Positions 17,995-26,574 of a stretch of 29,183 bases of DNA are shown here, one piece after another. Below the pieces are notes generated by a model. The model was not told where the DNA came from. It was given only the letters and a program-made list of their open reading frames with translations, and made no database searches. The DNA comes from an uncultured Clostridia bacterium (GTDB lineage Bacteria > Bacillota > Clostridia > Oscillospirales > Ruminococcaceae): NCBI GenBank assembly GCA_938014915.1, contig CALLQQ010000113.1, positions 1-29,183 on the forward strand. Direction: 5' to 3'. The first letter of the stretch is position 1. Each line of letters opens with the position of its first letter. The position numbers and the translations under genes are program-made.

Positions 17995-18026
17995 TGACAT
18001 TTAAGTGGGAAAGGCATGGTAAAATA

Positions 18027-18536
18027 ATGAGGGACGTTACAGTTTGTTTTTCGGGGCATCGACCAGAGAAATTCCCGTTCGAGGGAGCGGAAAAAAGTGT
18101 ATTCATATCACAGATTAAAAGTATGTTACATCTTCAGATTTATGAAGCAGTTTTAAAAGGTTATACTAGATTTATATCTGGAATGGCTAGGGGTGTCGAT
18201 CTATGGGCGTGTGAGATTGTTCTAGGTCTAAAGCAGGAATTCCCCCAAATTGATCTGATTTGTGCAATTCCCTACGAGGGATATGCATCACGTTGGTACG
18301 GGGTGGACAAGCTTGCCTTCAATAACTATATTCATAAGGCGGAGGAAGTTCACACGATATGCGATTCATATAATAAGGCCTGCATGAGAAAAAGGAATGT
18401 ATTCATGGTCGACAACTCCTCAATGCTTATAGCAGTTTGCGGCGATCCTAGGAGCGGAACGGGGCAAACAATCCGATACGCAAGGAGCCAAGGTGTCGAA
18501 GTTAAACTTATTCGCACGTCCGACGAAGAAATATAA
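18027..18536 (+). CDS. DUF1273 / SLOG-family protein (YpsA-like)
   Basis: A 169-residue Rossmann-like protein of the SLOG superfamily, whose members are thought to bind nucleotides or nucleotide-derived ligands. Visible motifs are VCFSGHRPEKFPF near the N-terminus, FISGMARGVDLWACEIVL in the middle, IPYEGYASRW, and GTGQTIRYARSQG near the C-terminus. These match the YpsA/DUF1273 pattern. Start 18027 gives the canonical MRDVTVCFSGHRPEK; upstream residues to 17994 have no family support. AAAGG lies about 12 nt upstream. The cellular role is not established. It is divergent from alr. Confidence 0.85.
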   Translation: MRDVTVCFSGHRPEKFPFEGAEKSVFISQIKSMLHLQIYEAVLKGYTRFISGMARGVDLWACEIVLGLKQEFPQIDLICAIPYEGYASRWYGVDKLAFNNYIHKAEEVHTICDSYNKACMRKRNVFMVDNSSMLIAVCGDPRSGTGQTIRYARSQGVEVKLIRTSDEEI

Positions 18537-18698
18537 TTGAATTAAAATAGAAAAACTACCTATACTAAATATACACCCTTATAGGGAAAAAGGCAACTTT
18601 CCGTTATAGATCATACATATTGAAAACTCATTATTACAATCAGTAATATTTTTTGTTTTTATACGATGTTTCCACACTTTCAACAGAGTTTTCAACAT

Positions 18699-18712
18699 TC
18701 TGTATATACAGA
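18699..18712. repeat. 14-bp palindrome upstream of the LCP-like gene
   Basis: TCTGTATATACAGA is a perfect palindrome 36 bp before the LCP-like ATG. Just upstream TTTCAACA occurs twice (18678-18685 and 18690-18697) with a 12-bp period. The arrangement fits an operator, but the sequences match no regulator I recognise. Confidence 0.35.
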
Positions 18713-18748
18713 CCATTTATACAATGCTATTTTAACGGTGGAGGGCGT

Positions 18749-19636
18749 ATGTTTAAAGGAAAAAGCGGTATTAAGGTGTACTTATTAACATTGTTGATAA
18801 GTGTAGTTTTCTTAGGTGCATTAGCTTATATTTTGCTAATGGGGATAGTTCCAATCCATAGGAGCGCACAAACTCATACAAGCAGTATGGACGAGTATCG
18901 GTTCGAGCCGGATGCCGAGCAGGATATAACGTTGCTTGCAATTGGCTGCTCGAATAAAGGTGATGTTCCGTACGGATTCGTGCTAATTAAGTACAGTCCA
19001 GCCGAGCATAGTATGATTATTGCGCCAATTCCATGGCAAATTACGGCGACGGTCGGGACAAAGACATATAACCTACCCAGATTCTATGATAAAATCGGGG
19101 TCCAATCGGTGGTGAGCGCCGTCGAAAATGCATTCGATATACAATTCGGCAAGTATATGATGCTTGATGTTGAGGGATTCGCCAAGTTAGTTGACTATAT
19201 CGGCGGTGTTGTAATCGACATACCAAAGGATATTAGCTATAATGATGACGGGCTAACTATCGGCTTTAATGCTGGTGAGCAATTGCTAGATGGCGAGATG
19301 TTGGCAAATCTTTTCCGCTATCCGCACTTTGAAGATGGGGAAATTTCCCGTTGTACGTTCATGGGATATGCCTTCTCCGAGATGATTAATCAGAATCTTG
19401 AACCACGTCTAGCGCCGCTTGTCGATATGGCATTCCCGACTATAATCAATGGGGCGAAGTCGAATATAAATGCGGCAGATTTTAGCTTTCGCCGTGATGC
19501 TATCATTTACACAATAGAAAAAGGCGGCGATATAGCAAGATATATCGAGCCGCAGGGTGAATTCGATTTAAGAAAGACGGTATTCACGCCGAGTGATGAA
19601 TATATTGCGCAGATAAATCGTATATTTAGCAAGTAG
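18749..19636 (+). CDS. Divergent LytR-CpsA-Psr (LCP) family protein
   Basis: LCP proteins transfer undecaprenyl-linked glycopolymers to peptidoglycan at the outer membrane face. This 295-residue protein has one membrane segment at about 9-33 and an extracellular domain with recognisable LCP blocks: DITLLAIGCSN (59-69), YNLPRFYDKIGVQSVVSAVENAFDI, MLDVEGFAKLVDYIGGVVIDIP (138-159) and GEQLLDGEMLANLFRYP. The active-site signatures are degraded: RSDTM is replaced by VPYGFVLIKY, PRD by PIPWQI, and R-x-R by FRYPHFEDGEIS. It may be catalytically inactive or use a different site. GGAGG lies 4 nt before ATG 18749. It is convergent with pstB. Confidence 0.75.
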   Translation: MFKGKSGIKVYLLTLLISVVFLGALAYILLMGIVPIHRSAQTHTSSMDEYRFEPDAEQDITLLAIGCSNKGDVPYGFVLIKYSPAEHSMIIAPIPWQITATVGTKTYNLPRFYDKIGVQSVVSAVENAFDIQFGKYMMLDVEGFAKLVDYIGGVVIDIPKDISYNDDGLTIGFNAGEQLLDGEMLANLFRYPHFEDGEISRCTFMGYAFSEMINQNLEPRLAPLVDMAFPTIINGAKSNINAADFSFRRDAIIYTIEKGGDIARYIEPQGEFDLRKTVFTPSDEYIAQINRIFSK

Positions 19637-19641
19637 AATGG

Positions 19642-20394
19642 TTAGAGGGAATTCCCCATTAGGAATTCCCTTGTTAGCGGATTCGCCGAGGTGAGAATTT
19701 TCGCAGTGGTGTCCATCTGGACTAACTCCCCCGCTTGGAAGAATGCAATATAATCGGCTACTTCCCTAGCTTGTGCAATATTGTGCGTTACAATAACGAT
19801 GGTGTAATTAGCGCTTAATCTAAGCATCAATTCTTCAATAGCCTCAGTAGAAATAGGATCGAGCGCAGAAGTCGGCTCATCCATTAATAGAACTTCAGGA
19901 CTGACGGCGAGCGCCCTAGCAATGCAAAGGCGCTGCTGCTGCCCACCCGAAAGACGCAGTGCGGATCCCCGCATTGTGTCTTTTACTTCGTCAAGGAGCA
20001 TTACATCATTCAGGCACCGCTCAACGATGCCGCTGAGCAACTTCCTTGATTTAATGCCGTGTATGCGCGGACCGTATGCGACATTGTCGAAGATACTCAT
20101 GGGGAATGGATTCGGACTTTGAAAAACCATGCCGACTTTTTTCCTAAGTAGTGATAGATTGACGCCACGGCGGTAGATATTTTCACCATCTAAAAAGATG
20201 TTTCCGCCAATTTTGGCATTGGGGATTAAGTCATTCATACGGTTTAAGGTCTTGAGAAAAGAGGACTTCCCACAGCCGGAGGGTCCGATTAATGCAGTAA
20301 TTTGCTTTTCCCTTATATCAAGATTAATGTTCTTCAGCGCATGGAAATTACCATAATGGAGAGATAAATTCCTAACAGTAATTTTATTTCTAAT
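19642..20394 (-). CDS. pstB: Phosphate import ATP-binding protein PstB (apparent ATT start)
   Basis: ATPase of the PstSCAB phosphate importer. From an ATT at 20394 it has 250 residues, the normal size. Walker A GPSGCGKS is at 37-44, then [20 protein letters not shown], the signature [15 protein letters not shown], Walker [14 protein letters not shown] and the H-loop VTHN. The reading frame between the upstream in-frame stop (about 20473) and Walker A contains no ATG, GTG or TTG. The first ATG (20238) would delete Walker A. AGGGGG at 20407-20402 lies 7 nt before the ATT at 20394, so that start is preferred over the ATTs at 20400 and 20382. It lies 19 bp after pstA. Confidence 0.9.
   Translation of the reverse strand: MRNKITVRNLSLHYGNFHALKNINLDIREKQITALIGPSGCGKSSFLKTLNRMNDLIPNAKIGGNIFLDGENIYRRGVNLSLLRKKVGMVFQSPNPFPMSIFDNVAYGPRIHGIKSRKLLSGIVERCLNDVMLLDEVKDTMRGSALRLSGGQQQRLCIARALAVSPEVLLMDEPTSALDPISTEAIEELMLRLSANYTIVIVTHNIAQAREVADYIAFFQAGELVQMDTTAKILTSANPLTREFLMGNSL
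19647..19670. terminator. Hairpin shared by the LCP-like gene and pstB ends
   Basis: GGGAATTCC (19647-19655) and GGAATTCCC (19662-19670) form a perfect 9-bp stem with the loop CCATTA. It lies within the last codons of pstB and 10 bp after the LCP-like stop. T-tracts are weak on both sides, so its termination strength is uncertain. Confidence 0.6.
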
Positions 20395-20413
20395 AGTAAT
20401 GCCCCCTAAAAAT

Positions 20414-21271
20414 TTAATATTCCTTACGGCGAATAAACATAGTGAGAATGTTGAGCAGTAATACGATGATTAGAAGAACTGATGCCGCCGCATAAGCATA
20501 TTTCATTTCCGAGCCGCCACGTTGCATATACTGGAATAATGCCACGGATAACGTGCCGCCCGATTCAGTAAAATGCGAAAGTAGCGACGTCGGCATTCTT
20601 GAAGAAATGCCCGCAGTGAAAATTAATGCGGCGGACTCCCCCATTATTCTCCCGATCGAGAGCGTCACTGAAGCGGCAATTCCGTTTAGCGAACATGGCA
20701 GAATTATTGTACGGATTATAAATAGCTTGCGTGCGCCGAGCGATATAGCGCCATCACGATATGAACTGGGAATTGCCTTAATTGACTCCCCCGTCATTCG
20801 AATGATGGTCGGCAACGTCATTAATGTCAATGTAAGTATTCCAGATAGTATAGAATAACTCTGTTTAAACAATATGTAGAAATATATATAGCCGAAAAGC
20901 CCATATATTATTGATGGAATACCTGCTAGAATTTCCACTGCGAATTCGATTAAAGAAGTAAGAATCCCCTGCCGGGCATATTCGCACAGATATATTGATG
21001 AGATTATTCCAATTGGGAGAGCAATGAAAAGACTGCCGACAATAATATACAGAGAGTTGATTATGTTAGATAATATACCGAAATTTTCGTATGGATACGA
21101 AAATGCCGACGTTAATATGAAATTCCATGTAATGTGCTTATACCCATTGTATAAAATGTATGATATTATACCTAATGTTACAGTGATAGTGATAGCAGTG
21201 CAAATGTAGATTGCAAGTCTAGCGGCGATGTCCCCGATTCTATTCGTCCGCCTATAAATTGAGCTATTCAT
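20414..21271 (-). CDS. pstA: Phosphate ABC transporter permease PstA
   Basis: Second permease of the phosphate importer (285 residues from ATG 21271). It has about six membrane segments: near 15-45, 70-95, 110-140, 140-160, 195-225 and 255-280. The ABC permease loop (EAA motif) reads [22 protein letters not shown], and [15 protein letters not shown] is the family block. The ATG overlaps the pstC stop by 8 bp, with AAGGCGGGG about 8 nt upstream. An in-frame GTG at 21280 is an alternative. Confidence 0.95.
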   Translation of the reverse strand: MNSSIYRRTNRIGDIAARLAIYICTAITITVTLGIISYILYNGYKHITWNFILTSAFSYPYENFGILSNIINSLYIIVGSLFIALPIGIISSIYLCEYARQGILTSLIEFAVEILAGIPSIIYGLFGYIYFYILFKQSYSILSGILTLTLMTLPTIIRMTGESIKAIPSSYRDGAISLGARKLFIIRTIILPCSLNGIAASVTLSIGRIMGESAALIFTAGISSRMPTSLLSHFTESGGTLSVALFQYMQRGGSEMKYAYAAASVLLIIVLLLNILTMFIRRKEY

Positions 21272-22190
21272 TTTGCGCACCCCGCCTTATCACGATGTGC
21301 AGGAGAAGATTAATAGTCATGATAAACACGAATAGCACGAGGGCGATACCGAGCAATGCCTGCCGATGAATCCCCGATGAATAGGAGAATTCCGCCATAA
21401 TGCCCGTCGTGAGGAAGCGAACGGCATTGAACGGGAGCGGCAAATTAACCACATTTCCCGATACGAGAATGATTGCCATCGTTTCACCGACGGCACGACC
21501 GATCCCTAGAACGATGCTTGCCAAGATGCCCGAACGTGCGGTAGGAATACATATTTTGAAGATAGTCTGAATTTTCGTTGCGCCGAGCGATAAAGAATAA
21601 GATTTAATCTCTTTAGCGACCGCACGTAAAGATGTTGACGATACTTTTATTATCGTCGGCAGAATCATAATTGCAAGAACGAGAATTGCCGACAGCAAAT
21701 TCGCACCGCCAGTGAATATATGTGTAGGAGAATTGATGAATATTCTTTCCTCAATGCGTGCAAGGAAGGGCACGATAATGACCGATCCGACGAGCCCGAA
21801 TATAATTGATGGTATGCCGGCGAGCAAATCAATGAGGATAGTGAGCAATTTCCCTATTGCGGGCGGTGCTAGCTCCGTTAGAAATATGGAGGTGAGCAGT
21901 GCGAGTGGAAAACCAACCAACACTGCCCCCATTGTCATAATTATTGATGAAAGTATCATGGGGAAAATGCCGAATTGCCCATTAGCAGGATCCCATTTTG
22001 TGCCGAGCAGGAATTCCCTAGCGCCGATTACATTGAAGATGGGAACACCTGTTGATATGATGTAGACTGTAATCAATGCTACGGCGAGGACGGCTATTAA
22101 GGCGCATATTACGAAAATAATTTCAACTAGATATTCAAGGATGGGCTTTTTTTCTTTTATGTATATAGAATTGGTGGTAACGTCATTCAA
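21264..22190 (-). CDS. pstC: Phosphate ABC transporter permease PstC
   Basis: First permease of the phosphate importer (308 residues). There is no ATG near the N-terminus. TTG 22190 is preferred because GAGGG lies exactly 8 nt upstream; GTG 22205 and TTG 22211 are alternatives without good binding sites. A hydrophobic segment near 25-50 precedes GAREFLLGTKWDPANGQFGIFPMI, the conserved PstC stretch. The ABC loop is IKSYSLSLGATKIQTIFKICIPTA, and GIGRAVGETMAIILVSGN is diagnostic. It follows pstS across a strong hairpin and overlaps pstA. Confidence 0.95.
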   Translation of the reverse strand: MNDVTTNSIYIKEKKPILEYLVEIIFVICALIAVLAVALITVYIISTGVPIFNVIGAREFLLGTKWDPANGQFGIFPMILSSIIMTMGAVLVGFPLALLTSIFLTELAPPAIGKLLTILIDLLAGIPSIIFGLVGSVIIVPFLARIEERIFINSPTHIFTGGANLLSAILVLAIMILPTIIKVSSTSLRAVAKEIKSYSLSLGATKIQTIFKICIPTARSGILASIVLGIGRAVGETMAIILVSGNVVNLPLPFNAVRFLTTGIMAEFSYSSGIHRQALLGIALVLFVFIMTINLLLHIVIRRGAQNE

Positions 22191-22227
22191 GATGGATTCC
22201 CTCACATACAAATTGTAATATATGAAA

Positions 22228-22266
22228 GGTTTTATACCGATTGTATTACCTAATCGGTATAAAACC
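22228..22266 (-). terminator. 15-bp perfect hairpin at the pstS-pstC junction
   Basis: GGTTTTATACCGATT (22228-22242) and AATCGGTATAAAACC (22252-22266) are exact reverse complements around a 9-base loop. The pstS stop codon (22246-22248) lies in the loop. No T-run follows in the direction of transcription (TTTCATATATT). An mRNA-stabilising or partially terminating element that favours pstS over pstCAB is therefore more likely than a full terminator. Confidence 0.8.
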
Positions 22267-23064
22267 GCACTTTCTCACCTGTTCTTGTCCTGCCCCACTG
22301 AGGACAAAATCAAGGAAAGAATTTACTAATGGACGATTCTCCCCCTCACGAGTTACCATTATAAATGGTGAGTGCAATTTATAATCTTCACTGCGTATCG
22401 TATATTCATTCGGCATATAGCCATCAATCGGCAAAATTTGCACGGATTCATCAATAAAGGCGAGCGACACATACCCTATTCCGCCATTGTAATTAGCAAC
22501 TGCTGAAATTATCGAGCCTGCCTCACCGAGTTCCCGCCCGTATAAAGGTGGCGAATTGCCCCCAAGCACGATTGATTCGAAACTTCTTCGTGTACCCGAT
22601 CCATTCTCTCTGCCTATTGATAGTATGGGGAAATTCGCATCGCAAAGATGATGCCAGTTATTATATTTCCCAGTAAATATATCTTGTAAATCGCCTGAAC
22701 TAAGCCCCGTAACAGGATTGTTCTTATTGGTGATAACGGCAATAGCATCAATTGCGATTGCCGTTTGATGCAGACCCGTTTCAGTAGAAAGCAATTCTCT
22801 GCTGGTATTGCCAATATCAACAACTCCCGATAGCGTCTGTGCAATTCCCGAACTGGAACCGCCTAGCTGAACATCAATATTAACATTAGGATGAATCGAT
22901 GTAAAAGCACCGGCGAGCGCCTTTGTCACCTTTTCCATTGAAGTTGAGCCAGCAATGCGAATCGTGCCAACGAGTAGATTCTTACGCACTTGTTCGTCAT
23001 AAGAGCCCTTTGTCGATGATGTAAGAAGTAGTGCGAATACAAGTAGAAAGAAGAATCTTTTCAT
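22246..23064 (-). CDS. pstS: Phosphate-binding protein PstS
   Basis: Extracellular phosphate receptor of the PstSCAB importer (272 residues from ATG 23064). AGGAG lies 10 nt upstream and MKRFFFLLVFALLLTSSTKG is a clear signal peptide. Phosphate-site blocks are IRIAGSTSMEKVTKALAGAF, LGGSSSGIAQTLSGVVDIGNTSRELL and IGRENGSGTRRSFESIVLG, followed by GGIGYVSLAFI. Gram-positive PstS proteins are usually lipoproteins, but no lipobox Cys follows the hydrophobic core here. The protein would be secreted or kept by an uncleaved signal anchor. It is first in pstS-C-A-B; no phoU, phoB or phoR lies in the window. Confidence 0.94.
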   Translation of the reverse strand: MKRFFFLLVFALLLTSSTKGSYDEQVRKNLLVGTIRIAGSTSMEKVTKALAGAFTSIHPNVNIDVQLGGSSSGIAQTLSGVVDIGNTSRELLSTETGLHQTAIAIDAIAVITNKNNPVTGLSSGDLQDIFTGKYNNWHHLCDANFPILSIGRENGSGTRRSFESIVLGGNSPPLYGRELGEAGSIISAVANYNGGIGYVSLAFIDESVQILPIDGYMPNEYTIRSEDYKLHSPFIMVTREGENRPLVNSFLDFVLSGAGQEQVRKCGFIPIR

Positions 23065-23170
23065 GTTTTTAATACTCCTATATCTTATATGAATACGATT
23101 TCCATTTAGCGAACTGTACCAAAAGACTTGCAAGTAGAGTAAAAAATTGATAAACTTATATGTGTTGAGA

Positions 23171-24586
23171 TTATTCGGGCGGGCGGCTTTCCTGCTCTGC
23201 TTGAATTTTAGTGTGTGCGGATAACATTGGCTTTATGCCTTGCTTGCCACCGAAATATCGCTGATTATAGTTGCGTGTAATTCTCACCACTGTTGACGAG
23301 AGAAGAAGAATGGCGATTAAATTCGGCAATGCCATCAATGCATTGAATGTATCGGAAATTCCCCATACAAAATCAATGCTAGTGACAGCACCAATTACGG
23401 CAACGGCAACGTAGATGAATTTATAGTGTTTTGCGCCTTTGTCACCGAATATGTATTTTGTGCAACTTTCGCCATAGAACGACCACCCGACGAGGGTAGC
23501 AAATCCGAAAAAAGTAATTGATATGGAGATGAAGTGCGCTCCGTATCCGCCAAAGCAAGTTTTGAATGCTTCGATAACGAGTGCCGATCCTTGCGCTCCA
23601 CAGTCGGCGACGTCTGTTAGCAGAATGGATAGGGCCGTTAATGTGCATATTATAATAGTATCGAAAAAGACTTCAAATATAGCCCACATTCCTTGCGTGA
23701 CGGGCTCACGGGCATTGGTTTCGCAGTGCACAATTACCGAACTGCCGAGCCCCGCCTCATTGGAGAATACTCCACGGCGAATTCCATATTTAATACCATT
23801 GTAGATAACGGTACCGCCGATACCGCCCCCAACAGCACGGAAGCTAAATGCATCAGCAACAATAGTGGCAAGAACGGACGGGATTTTATCAGCATTGAAT
23901 ACAATGATAATTCCCACCCCTATCATATATAGCACGGACATTATTGGAATGAGCTTTTCCGTTACTTTGCCAATGCGGTTAATTCCGCCGACTATTACAA
24001 GCAGGAGGAGAATTCCGACAATTAGCCCCGTCACGATTGGCGGCACTGATAGCGATGACGTGAGTGCGGCGGCGATGGAATTCGATTGCGACATATTCCC
24101 CATTCCGAAAGAGGCACCAATGCAAAATAGGGCGAACATCTTCGCTGGGAGGGCGGTTTTAAACGCCTTTTCGATATAGGGCATCGGTCCGCCCGACCAT
24201 GTGCCATTTTCGTTTTTGTTACGGAAATATATGCCGAGGACATTTTCTGCGAATCCTGTCATCATGCCGAGTATTGCAGAAACCCACATCCAAAAGATGG
24301 AGCCTGCTCCGCCCAATGTAATTGCAGTTGCGACGGCGACAATATTCCCCGTTCCCATAGTTGCGGCGAGTGCCGTCGTCAGCGCCTGGAATTGAGATAT
24401 GCCGTCTTTATCCTTTGAATGTTTTTTCCCAGATGAAAAGATGGTTTTTCTTAATATATGGGGGAAGCGGCGAATCTGGAAGAATCCGCATTTAACCGTA
24501 AAAAGAATTCCCACTCCGAGGAATAGGGATAGCATCGGCAATCCCCATAGGAATGAATTGAGTTTGTCGTATATTCCTGAGAACAC
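23171..24586 (-). CDS. AGCS-family alanine/amino acid:cation symporter
   Basis: A sodium- or proton-coupled transporter for alanine or glycine (471 residues, about ten membrane segments). Family blocks are ALAATMGTGNIVAVATAITLGGAGSIFWMW, GSGGPMPY-like SGGPMPYIEKAF, GVFSNEAGLGSS and TFFGFATLVGWSFYGE. The start is GTG 24586, with a GGGGGG tract 5 nt upstream; no in-frame ATG is closer. It is divergent from the bPH2 gene pair and followed by pstS after 106 bp on the same strand. No clear terminator was found, so read-through into pst is possible. Confidence 0.93.
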   Translation of the reverse strand: MFSGIYDKLNSFLWGLPMLSLFLGVGILFTVKCGFFQIRRFPHILRKTIFSSGKKHSKDKDGISQFQALTTALAATMGTGNIVAVATAITLGGAGSIFWMWVSAILGMMTGFAENVLGIYFRNKNENGTWSGGPMPYIEKAFKTALPAKMFALFCIGASFGMGNMSQSNSIAAALTSSLSVPPIVTGLIVGILLLLVIVGGINRIGKVTEKLIPIMSVLYMIGVGIIIVFNADKIPSVLATIVADAFSFRAVGGGIGGTVIYNGIKYGIRRGVFSNEAGLGSSVIVHCETNAREPVTQGMWAIFEVFFDTIIICTLTALSILLTDVADCGAQGSALVIEAFKTCFGGYGAHFISISITFFGFATLVGWSFYGESCTKYIFGDKGAKHYKFIYVAVAVIGAVTSIDFVWGISDTFNALMALPNLIAILLLSSTVVRITRNYNQRYFGGKQGIKPMLSAHTKIQAEQESRPPE

Positions 24587-24684
24587 ATTAGCCCCCCAAT
24601 ATTAATAATGAATTACTACTATAAATATGTATGCATGATATGGCATAAACTATTACAGTTATATTATAAAGGAGAGATGAGTTA

Positions 24685-25125
24685 ATGCGAAAGTATCACC
24701 CGGCTAGAATAGCATTATATACATTACAATTTCTTGAACTTGTGCTATGTGCGGTGCTTGGCATTGTCGCATGGTATTATTTAAAGTTCTTCCCTACTCT
24801 TGCATGGATAGCCGTGATGCTGATAGCCGTTATATATATTTTATCGGCGCTGGTCTATCTCCCGCTTTATATTAAAAAAACTGTTATTATAATAGGAGAA
24901 AGTGAGATTATTGTCAGATCCGGTGTATTTGTAGAAACAAAGAGTATAATGAGACACGATGCAGTCCAATATATAAGTATAGTGCGAACTCCTTTATCAA
25001 AATATACTTCACTTAACAACATTGTCGTCAATGCCCTCGGTGGCAGGCTTTACCTGCTATTCCTTTCAAGAAAGAATGCGGAGGAAATTGTCGACATTTT
25101 ACGGGAGAGAGGTATAAGAACATGA
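24685..25125 (+). CDS. bPH2-domain membrane protein (YdbS-like)
   Basis: A 146-residue protein with two membrane segments at about 10-30 and 36-62. These are followed by a bacterial PH-like (bPH2/DUF304) domain, whose core reads VIIIGESEIIVRSGVFVETKSIMRHDAVQYISIVRTPLSKY. In Bacillus, ydbS and ydbT are paired membrane genes linked to antimicrobial resistance; the exact role is unclear. AAAGGAG precedes the ATG. Its stop overlaps the next start (ATGA), so the two products are probably made together and may form a complex. Confidence 0.85.
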   Translation: MRKYHPARIALYTLQFLELVLCAVLGIVAWYYLKFFPTLAWIAVMLIAVIYILSALVYLPLYIKKTVIIIGESEIIVRSGVFVETKSIMRHDAVQYISIVRTPLSKYTSLNNIVVNALGGRLYLLFLSRKNAEEIVDILRERGIRT

Positions 25126-26549
25126 AGGTAAATGCTCACCCCATTAGCATAATTGAGGGGATATCTAAGAACTTCTGGATACTTCTATTTCCTCTAGTGC
25201 GTGGATTAATAGCAATGCAGTTCGATCTATATAGGTGGGTAACGGGCGCATGGCTTGATATTTTGATAGTAACTTCTGTACTAATCTATGCCATTTTAAG
25301 ATGGCGTGGAATGAGCTTCACCTTAGATGGAGATACGATTCTTGTTCAGCGGGGCATTATATTCCGCTCCAAATCAAGAATACCGCTCGGTGCTATTACG
25401 ACGGTGATAAAAGAGCAAACTATAATCTATAATGCATTCGGCGCCGTAAAGGTGCGTATCGAAACAAATGCCGGTTCAAAGCGTAGGGCGGATTTCAAAA
25501 TCACGGTGAGGAAGGAAAACGCAAGCACACTGAATTTTTTAGAGAGGGATTTATCCAATCGAACTAAGAAGTCCTATGCGCCAAAATGGTATTATCTAAT
25601 TGTATTCTCCCTAATATCATCGAATTCGCTATCGGGAGTGCTGTTCTTATCGGCATTCATATCGCAAACTGGTGCCGTAATTGGCAGGGAGCTCCGCGGT
25701 GATGTGATAACGACGATAACGACACTTTCGCACCGACTTGCAATTGGAATACCGCCGATAGCGATAGCAATTTCAATAGTGATTTTATCGGGCTGGGTAA
25801 TAGCCTTTATACTCAATGTGTTGCGGCATCTGCATTTTGAGATTACAAGGAGTAATAAGAATCTGCATATAAAAGAGGGACTGTTCACTAAGAGGCAATA
25901 CCATATTAATTCGGATAGAATTGCCTTCCTCGATATGCGTCAGACATTGACAACGAAGATATTTTCAATAGCATCATTATATGTGTATTGCGCCGGATAT
26001 GGAAAGGAAAAGAATGAGAGGGCGGTCCTTGTTCCGGCAACATCTAAAAAAGAAGTCGAGGGAACAATGAGAATGTTAGTGCCGGAAATTGCCCCCGTCA
26101 AATCAACAGTGAAGCCAACGCCACGGGGAATAATCGGGTATATTCTACCGCCAGCATTAATGCTAATTGCCGTTCCCGTTGCTGCTAAAATCCTAATCGG
26201 AATCTTCCCATCATGGCATCAGCTCATTTCTTTCGTTGCGGTGATGTCGGCAATACCACTTGCTTGGCTACTGATAGTAAAATTCACCGCATTTATTACA
26301 TCCGGTATAGGGGAAAATGAAAATGTAATCACAGTCAGATATGTGAGGGGATATTCATTCTCCACGATTACCATGCCAAAGACACGAATAGCGAAAATGC
26401 AAATCAGCCGAACCCCATTTCAAAGATGGGGGGGAAGATGTAATGTTGTCATTTATACAAATGCGGAAAGTAAGCAAAAGCATATAGTGAGGCAGCTCCC
26501 GATAAAGCAAACACGTGAATTAATGCTAAATTGTCGTAATAATATATAA
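25122..26549 (+). CDS. Multi-bPH2-domain membrane protein (YdbT-like)
   Basis: A 475-residue partner of the preceding gene with three bPH2-type domains. The first is at about 55-145 (FTLDGDTILVQRGIIFRSKSRIPLGAITTV). The second follows the middle membrane segments (ITRSNKNLHIKEGLFTKRQYHINSDRIAF). The third is C-terminal (ENVITVRYVRGYSFSTITMPKTRIAKMQI). Membrane segments lie near 17-35, 42-60, 150-180, 205-235, 335-355 and 365-390. This is the usual YdbT architecture. No enzymatic motif is seen, and its biochemical function is unknown. Confidence 0.85.
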   Translation: MKVNAHPISIIEGISKNFWILLFPLVRGLIAMQFDLYRWVTGAWLDILIVTSVLIYAILRWRGMSFTLDGDTILVQRGIIFRSKSRIPLGAITTVIKEQTIIYNAFGAVKVRIETNAGSKRRADFKITVRKENASTLNFLERDLSNRTKKSYAPKWYYLIVFSLISSNSLSGVLFLSAFISQTGAVIGRELRGDVITTITTLSHRLAIGIPPIAIAISIVILSGWVIAFILNVLRHLHFEITRSNKNLHIKEGLFTKRQYHINSDRIAFLDMRQTLTTKIFSIASLYVYCAGYGKEKNERAVLVPATSKKEVEGTMRMLVPEIAPVKSTVKPTPRGIIGYILPPALMLIAVPVAAKILIGIFPSWHQLISFVAVMSAIPLAWLLIVKFTAFITSGIGENENVITVRYVRGYSFSTITMPKTRIAKMQISRTPFQRWGGRCNVVIYTNAESKQKHIVRQLPIKQTRELMLNCRNNI

Positions 26550-26574
26550 ATGGGGCAATTTCTATAAATTTTAT

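Noticed and set aside
20381..20473. Programmed +1 frameshift fusing pstA to pstB
   Set aside because: The pstA stop is in a normal context with no recognised slippery site before it, and AGGGGG at good spacing to an ATT favours separate initiation. It is kept as an alternative, not ruled out.
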